This document shows positions 17,019 through 20,319 of a stretch of DNA of 20,319 nucleotides, in pieces (the stretch's first letter is position 1; each line of letters begins with the position of its first letter). Both the position numbers and the translations under genes were made by a program. Under the pieces are notes generated by a model, which saw only the letters and a list, made by a program, of their open reading frames with translations, was not told the DNA's origin and searched no databases. Location: NCBI GenBank assembly GCA_003427395.1, contig BFEA01000100.1, forward strand, positions 58,086-78,404. The letters run 5' to 3'. The stretch is from Chara braunii. Taxonomy: Eukaryota > Streptophyta > Charophyceae > Charales > Characeae.

Positions 17019-19611
17019 CACGGCGGGAGGGAGTGGCGGAGGTCGAAAAAAGGGAAACACGTGCCCGACAGGGACAGCGAGGATTTATTTCGTACGCTAG
17101 CGAGGATTTATTATTACGATCCCTTTGATCCCGTTCTTGGTTTCGATCGAGCCTAGAAGGGAGGACTAAATTTGTGCGCTGGCGAAATTTGAGTTTCAAC
17201 CCATCACTAGGAGGAGCAGTGGCTGTACGAGAGAGAAGGGGGTGGACAGGAGAGAGGAGGCAAAGAGAAGGGGAGCATTCTTCGCCAACGTGACGAGCCT
17301 TCTCCTTACCACCTCTTTGCCTTCCTTCTTTCAAAGACCGATTACCGAACGGTTCTACTAAAGTCAAGCTCAGAGAGTAGGAGACAAACCAATTTAAGTA
17401 CTTCGTCTTCTACTAATTACCCCATGAATCATTCCCCGCTCGTATTACTCCCTGGATCAAGCCTGCTTCAAAGAGAAATTCCCTTTATCATGCCGGCAAA
17501 CGTCCCTAGTCGAAATGCTACCATCTACCTTCTTGCACACTCTATCCTTCTACTAGTTTCCGATCCCTAGTTGTAGCGCGACGAAAGCGGAGCGATCGAC
17601 TAGAACTACTAGCGTGCCTACTCACGCTTGTCGAATCATCCCGAAATGAAACCAAAGCCCCTTCCGTCCGATTTATACTGCCCCTAGGAGTAACTTCCCT
17701 CGAGCTCCAGTCCCATTCGCGTTCGATTCCTTCCCGTTCCTTGTAACGAGTTTCCGTTGCGTTCAAAGGTTGGTCAAACTCGCGGCTTATCCTATAGTCA
17801 ATTCGACATTCCCTTCCCCTGTTGATTAGCCAACTTCTTCCAAGTTCCGATCTTAGTCTTGGTTTCACAATCCGAGGAAAATCCTTACCTTCCCCTTGCA
17901 AGCCTATCCATCCCGGTTCCCTTGAGTTTCTCTCAGCCAATAGGTAGTAACAATCTTAGTTCGAACAAAAACGAAATTGCTTTCATCTGAATTTTACTCC
18001 GCCAATTCGGATTATTCGCACCCCAAATTGTCCTGCTAACGGCCTTCCTAAAATCCCGAATGCTTAGCCTTTCTGTCGAATACCCTTCCGGAGTGCTCTT
18101 CCTCAGTTTTCCTTTGCCCTTTTCGCCTCGCCTTCCCACATCCTATTTAGCGAAGTCTAATCCTTCAGTAGAGGTACCTTCCTTTCCTCCGATTGTTAAC
18201 CTAAAACCGTCCCGTTTCTTCTTTAAGCAAACCTAATAGATATTTTATAAGTCGAAAATTTTGATCCAAAATTGGTTTCGACTTCCCTTCCTAGATCCTG
18301 GCTCACCCATTGCCAAGTGTCTTTTTGTCCCATGGCATGTGATGAACTACTCCCCGAACCCATGCTATCTTTCGTACCCTTTTTTGCTTGTATCATACCC
18401 ACCCCATAAAGACCCTGTTTCGTTTTCTTGATTTCGGGTGCCGCGTTTCGAGCTCCCATCTTCCGGAAGCTTTTGTGATTTTTCGGTTCTGCTTTTTCTT
18501 CCTTTTTGCACGTCGGAAAATGCATAGGAATTTACACGCGCCTTAGCGAGCGCACTGGGAATTGGGCCCGGCAGTTGGGTATTCCGGGATAAGCGGAACT
18601 TCGACGTGTCCTTTTTGTGTGTGAACCTTCTCGGTCGCGTTGGGGAAAACTCTCGGAATTTTGTGGGGATGCGAATAGGCGTAGCACTTTCTTTTCCCGC
18701 GTCGCTCTTCCACGCGCGGATATGGTGATTTCAATTTTGAATTGGTTTAGGATGTAGGCAAGCTGTAACTGTTTCGATGTTTTTTTCTCTTTTTTTTGTT
18801 GATGGCGCCATGCATGCAAAACTTTTCCCTCTCTGTTCGTCGCATCGCTCTCCCCCACGCTCCTTTTTTCCTTCCCCCTCCTCTTTCTCTACCCTCGTAG
18901 CTGTTTTTTCTCCCTCTCTCTCTCTCTCTCGCCCTACTCTTTGCGCGCTCATTTCCCTTTCTTGATCATTTGAATCTTGGACCCGTCTTGCGCTAGTTCT
19001 CGCTCCTTTTTCTTCTCTCGCCCTTCGAGCAAAGCTTGCGAAGTCCGGTGTCGGAACTGGTGGATCCTGAATAACTTCCCATCACTCGAGAGATTGAATA
19101 CGGACAATTTGTGCACAACAGAGAAATCTGGAGTGAGGAAGAAGGAGAGAGAAAAGACAAAGGATTAGGCCGCAGAAGGGAGTGATGCCCTGAGGAGAGA
19201 ACCACAGGAGGAAAGAACTAGTGACAGCAAGCAAGCGAGCACAAGAACAGGGGCACATAGAACATAGCAGGAGGCTGGGAGGGTCATCGGAATGCAATAA
19301 GACTAAGGCCAAAGGGCCCTTTGAACTAGCAATTGCAGCGCGACAGCAATAAGGGAATAAGGAAGTCGAGGGATGGGCGGCCAGAAGCCGCGGGAAGCCA
19401 GGAAATGAGGGGCCGACGTGGGGGCCACCTACGGGTGCCTCGGAGCGGAGGCCAACGACCAAAAAGATTGGCACGCACAAGGCGCAAGGAAAGACTAAGG
19501 AGAGAGGTCGCTATGGGGCGACAAGACGCCCAAGGGGCATGGGACACCTCGGGGAAAGGCACCCGGGGCCACGTGAGACTAAGTAAAAATAATGGTGTCC
19601 GGGGCGAAATG
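17019..19611. other. Anonymous sequence without recognisable genes
   Basis: No convincing coding region appears on either strand. The open frames here are short, biased in composition and unrecognised. Local features include a 14-bp direct repeat AGCGAGGATTTATT at 17076-17089 and 17099-17112, and a CT-rich stretch near 18840-18935 with a short CT run. The 17.3-18.7 kb part has an even base composition and a texture reminiscent of plant mitochondrial intergenic DNA, but no organelle gene is identified, so this is only an impression. Confidence 0.6.
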
Positions 19612-19724
19612 CATCGGGGACCGCCGACGGGACTAAGTGTCGGGGACCACCGGCGGGACTAAGTGTCGGGGACCACCGACGGGACTAAGTGTCGGGGACC
19701 ACCGACGGGACAAGTGGCGGGGAT
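19612..19724. repeat. 26-bp tandem repeat, ~4 copies
   Basis: The unit GGGACTAAGTGTCGGGGACC plus six bases (ACCGAC or ACCGGC) recurs exactly every 26 bp, starting at 19629, 19655, 19681 and 19707. A partial unit lies upstream and a decayed one downstream. Copies differ by one or two bases. It is a minisatellite. No spacers are present, so it is not a CRISPR array. Confidence 0.9.
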
Positions 19725-20319
19725 ATGTGAAAGTCCCAAGAAGGAACGGCGGCACCGCATGAGGGAAAAATAATAAATGCAAGGTGCACCGTCAAGATCG
19801 ACATCTTGACGGCCAAGAATATTAGCACCACAAGTGCAAGTACTAGTGGTGACAAACGGGAAGGCCAAAAAGAAAAGGAAAAGTAAAGAAAACTGAAGTG
19901 GGAGGCATGGGAGCAACCCGAAAAATCTCGGATCAGCCTCCCTAAAAAAAATAGAGTCAAATAAGACCCCATGTGAAAAATAGCCCCCTAGGAGAAAATC
20001 GGAGTAGGAGGGACCATTGTGGGAGAAATGTAGGAGTAAAAGGAGGCTCCCATGGGCATGGGAAGGCCATTATTGCAGTCTGAGAAATAACGGACCGCAC
20101 CTTGGGCATAGGGAGGGCCAAAACTAGGAGGAAGAGGCTAGAAAAGGGCCTTAACGGTCACTTGACACTTGGCATGCTAGAAAAAAGAGAGAAAAGAAAA
20201 GAAAATGGGGGAGAATAAGACAAAAAGAGTGAGAGGGAGTGAGTGAGATGGTCGTCAGTAGGGACTGCCATAGGTAGGGACTGGCAGGTTCCTACTGTCC
20301 AAGAAAGGAGGAGAAAAAA
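19725..20319. other. Purine-rich anonymous sequence
   Basis: This G/A-rich stretch has no supported ORF or RNA gene. A short near-perfect direct repeat, GTAGGGACTGCCA (20258-20270) and GTAGGGACTGGCA (20274-20286), lies near the window end. Confidence 0.6.

Noticed and set aside
1197-17030. 15-bp match GAACACGGCGGGAGG at 1197-1211 and 17016-17030
   Set aside because: Flanks do not align, and one 15-mer match is not far from chance expectation in a 20-kb self-comparison.
16680-17367. Long ORFs rich in Arg-Glu or Ser-Leu on both strands
   Set aside because: They are produced by the GA microsatellite in every frame.
17542-17940. 132-codon Arg/Ser/Glu-rich minus-strand ORF
   Set aside because: It has biased composition, no domain and no homologue that I can recognise; treated as chance.
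19612-19724. Possible CRISPR array
   Set aside because: Repeats are head-to-tail without spacers and the genome is eukaryotic.

Overview
The window is eukaryotic nuclear-type DNA dominated by transposable elements. No host protein-coding gene, rRNA or tRNA can be supported. Its core is two nested, oppositely oriented, full-length LINE (non-LTR, L1-clade-like) retrotransposons. Each has ORF1 (an RRM/DUF4283-like region followed by a CCHC zinc knuckle) and ORF2 (APE-type endonuclease, reverse transcriptase, C-terminal zf-RVT zinc motif). This ORF1/ORF2 design and the 'RQGCPLAP' RT motif fit a plant-lineage genome. I lean towards a streptophyte alga or bryophyte-grade plant (Chara-like) rather than a flowering plant, but the species call is inference only.

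Layout. 1-67 is a pure poly(A) tract. 68-514 is older repeat-rich flank. LINE B (minus strand) inserted first. Its 5' end is near 16398, its poly(A) lies at 526-555 (read as T on the plus strand), and it is bracketed by a 14-bp target-site duplication at 515-528 and 16399-16412. LINE A (plus strand, 737-8732) later inserted into the 3' UTR of LINE B, and is bracketed by its own duplication at 723-736 and 8728-8741. LINE B is therefore split into a body (8728-16398) and a detached 3' terminus (526-736).

LINE A looks young: a pure 28-A tail, identical target-site duplications, an open ORF1, and only two in-frame stops in ORF2. LINE B is older: four lesions in ORF1 and five in ORF2, although the ancestral frames are easily followed. 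Comparing the two copies yields most of the biology. It shows a conserved unrecognised C-terminal domain in ORF1, a conserved short ORF1/ORF2 overlap, a tandem duplication confined to LINE A, and 3'-terminal hairpins whose stem pairs differ between copies in a compensating way.

16413-20319 is non-coding as far as I can see. It holds a remnant repeat related to 229-364, an (AT)13 run, a roughly 190-bp GA microsatellite, about 2.6 kb of anonymous sequence, and a 26-bp tandem repeat near 19.6 kb. Isolated N bases fall almost entirely inside LINE A, which suggests assembly ambiguity from a multi-copy family.
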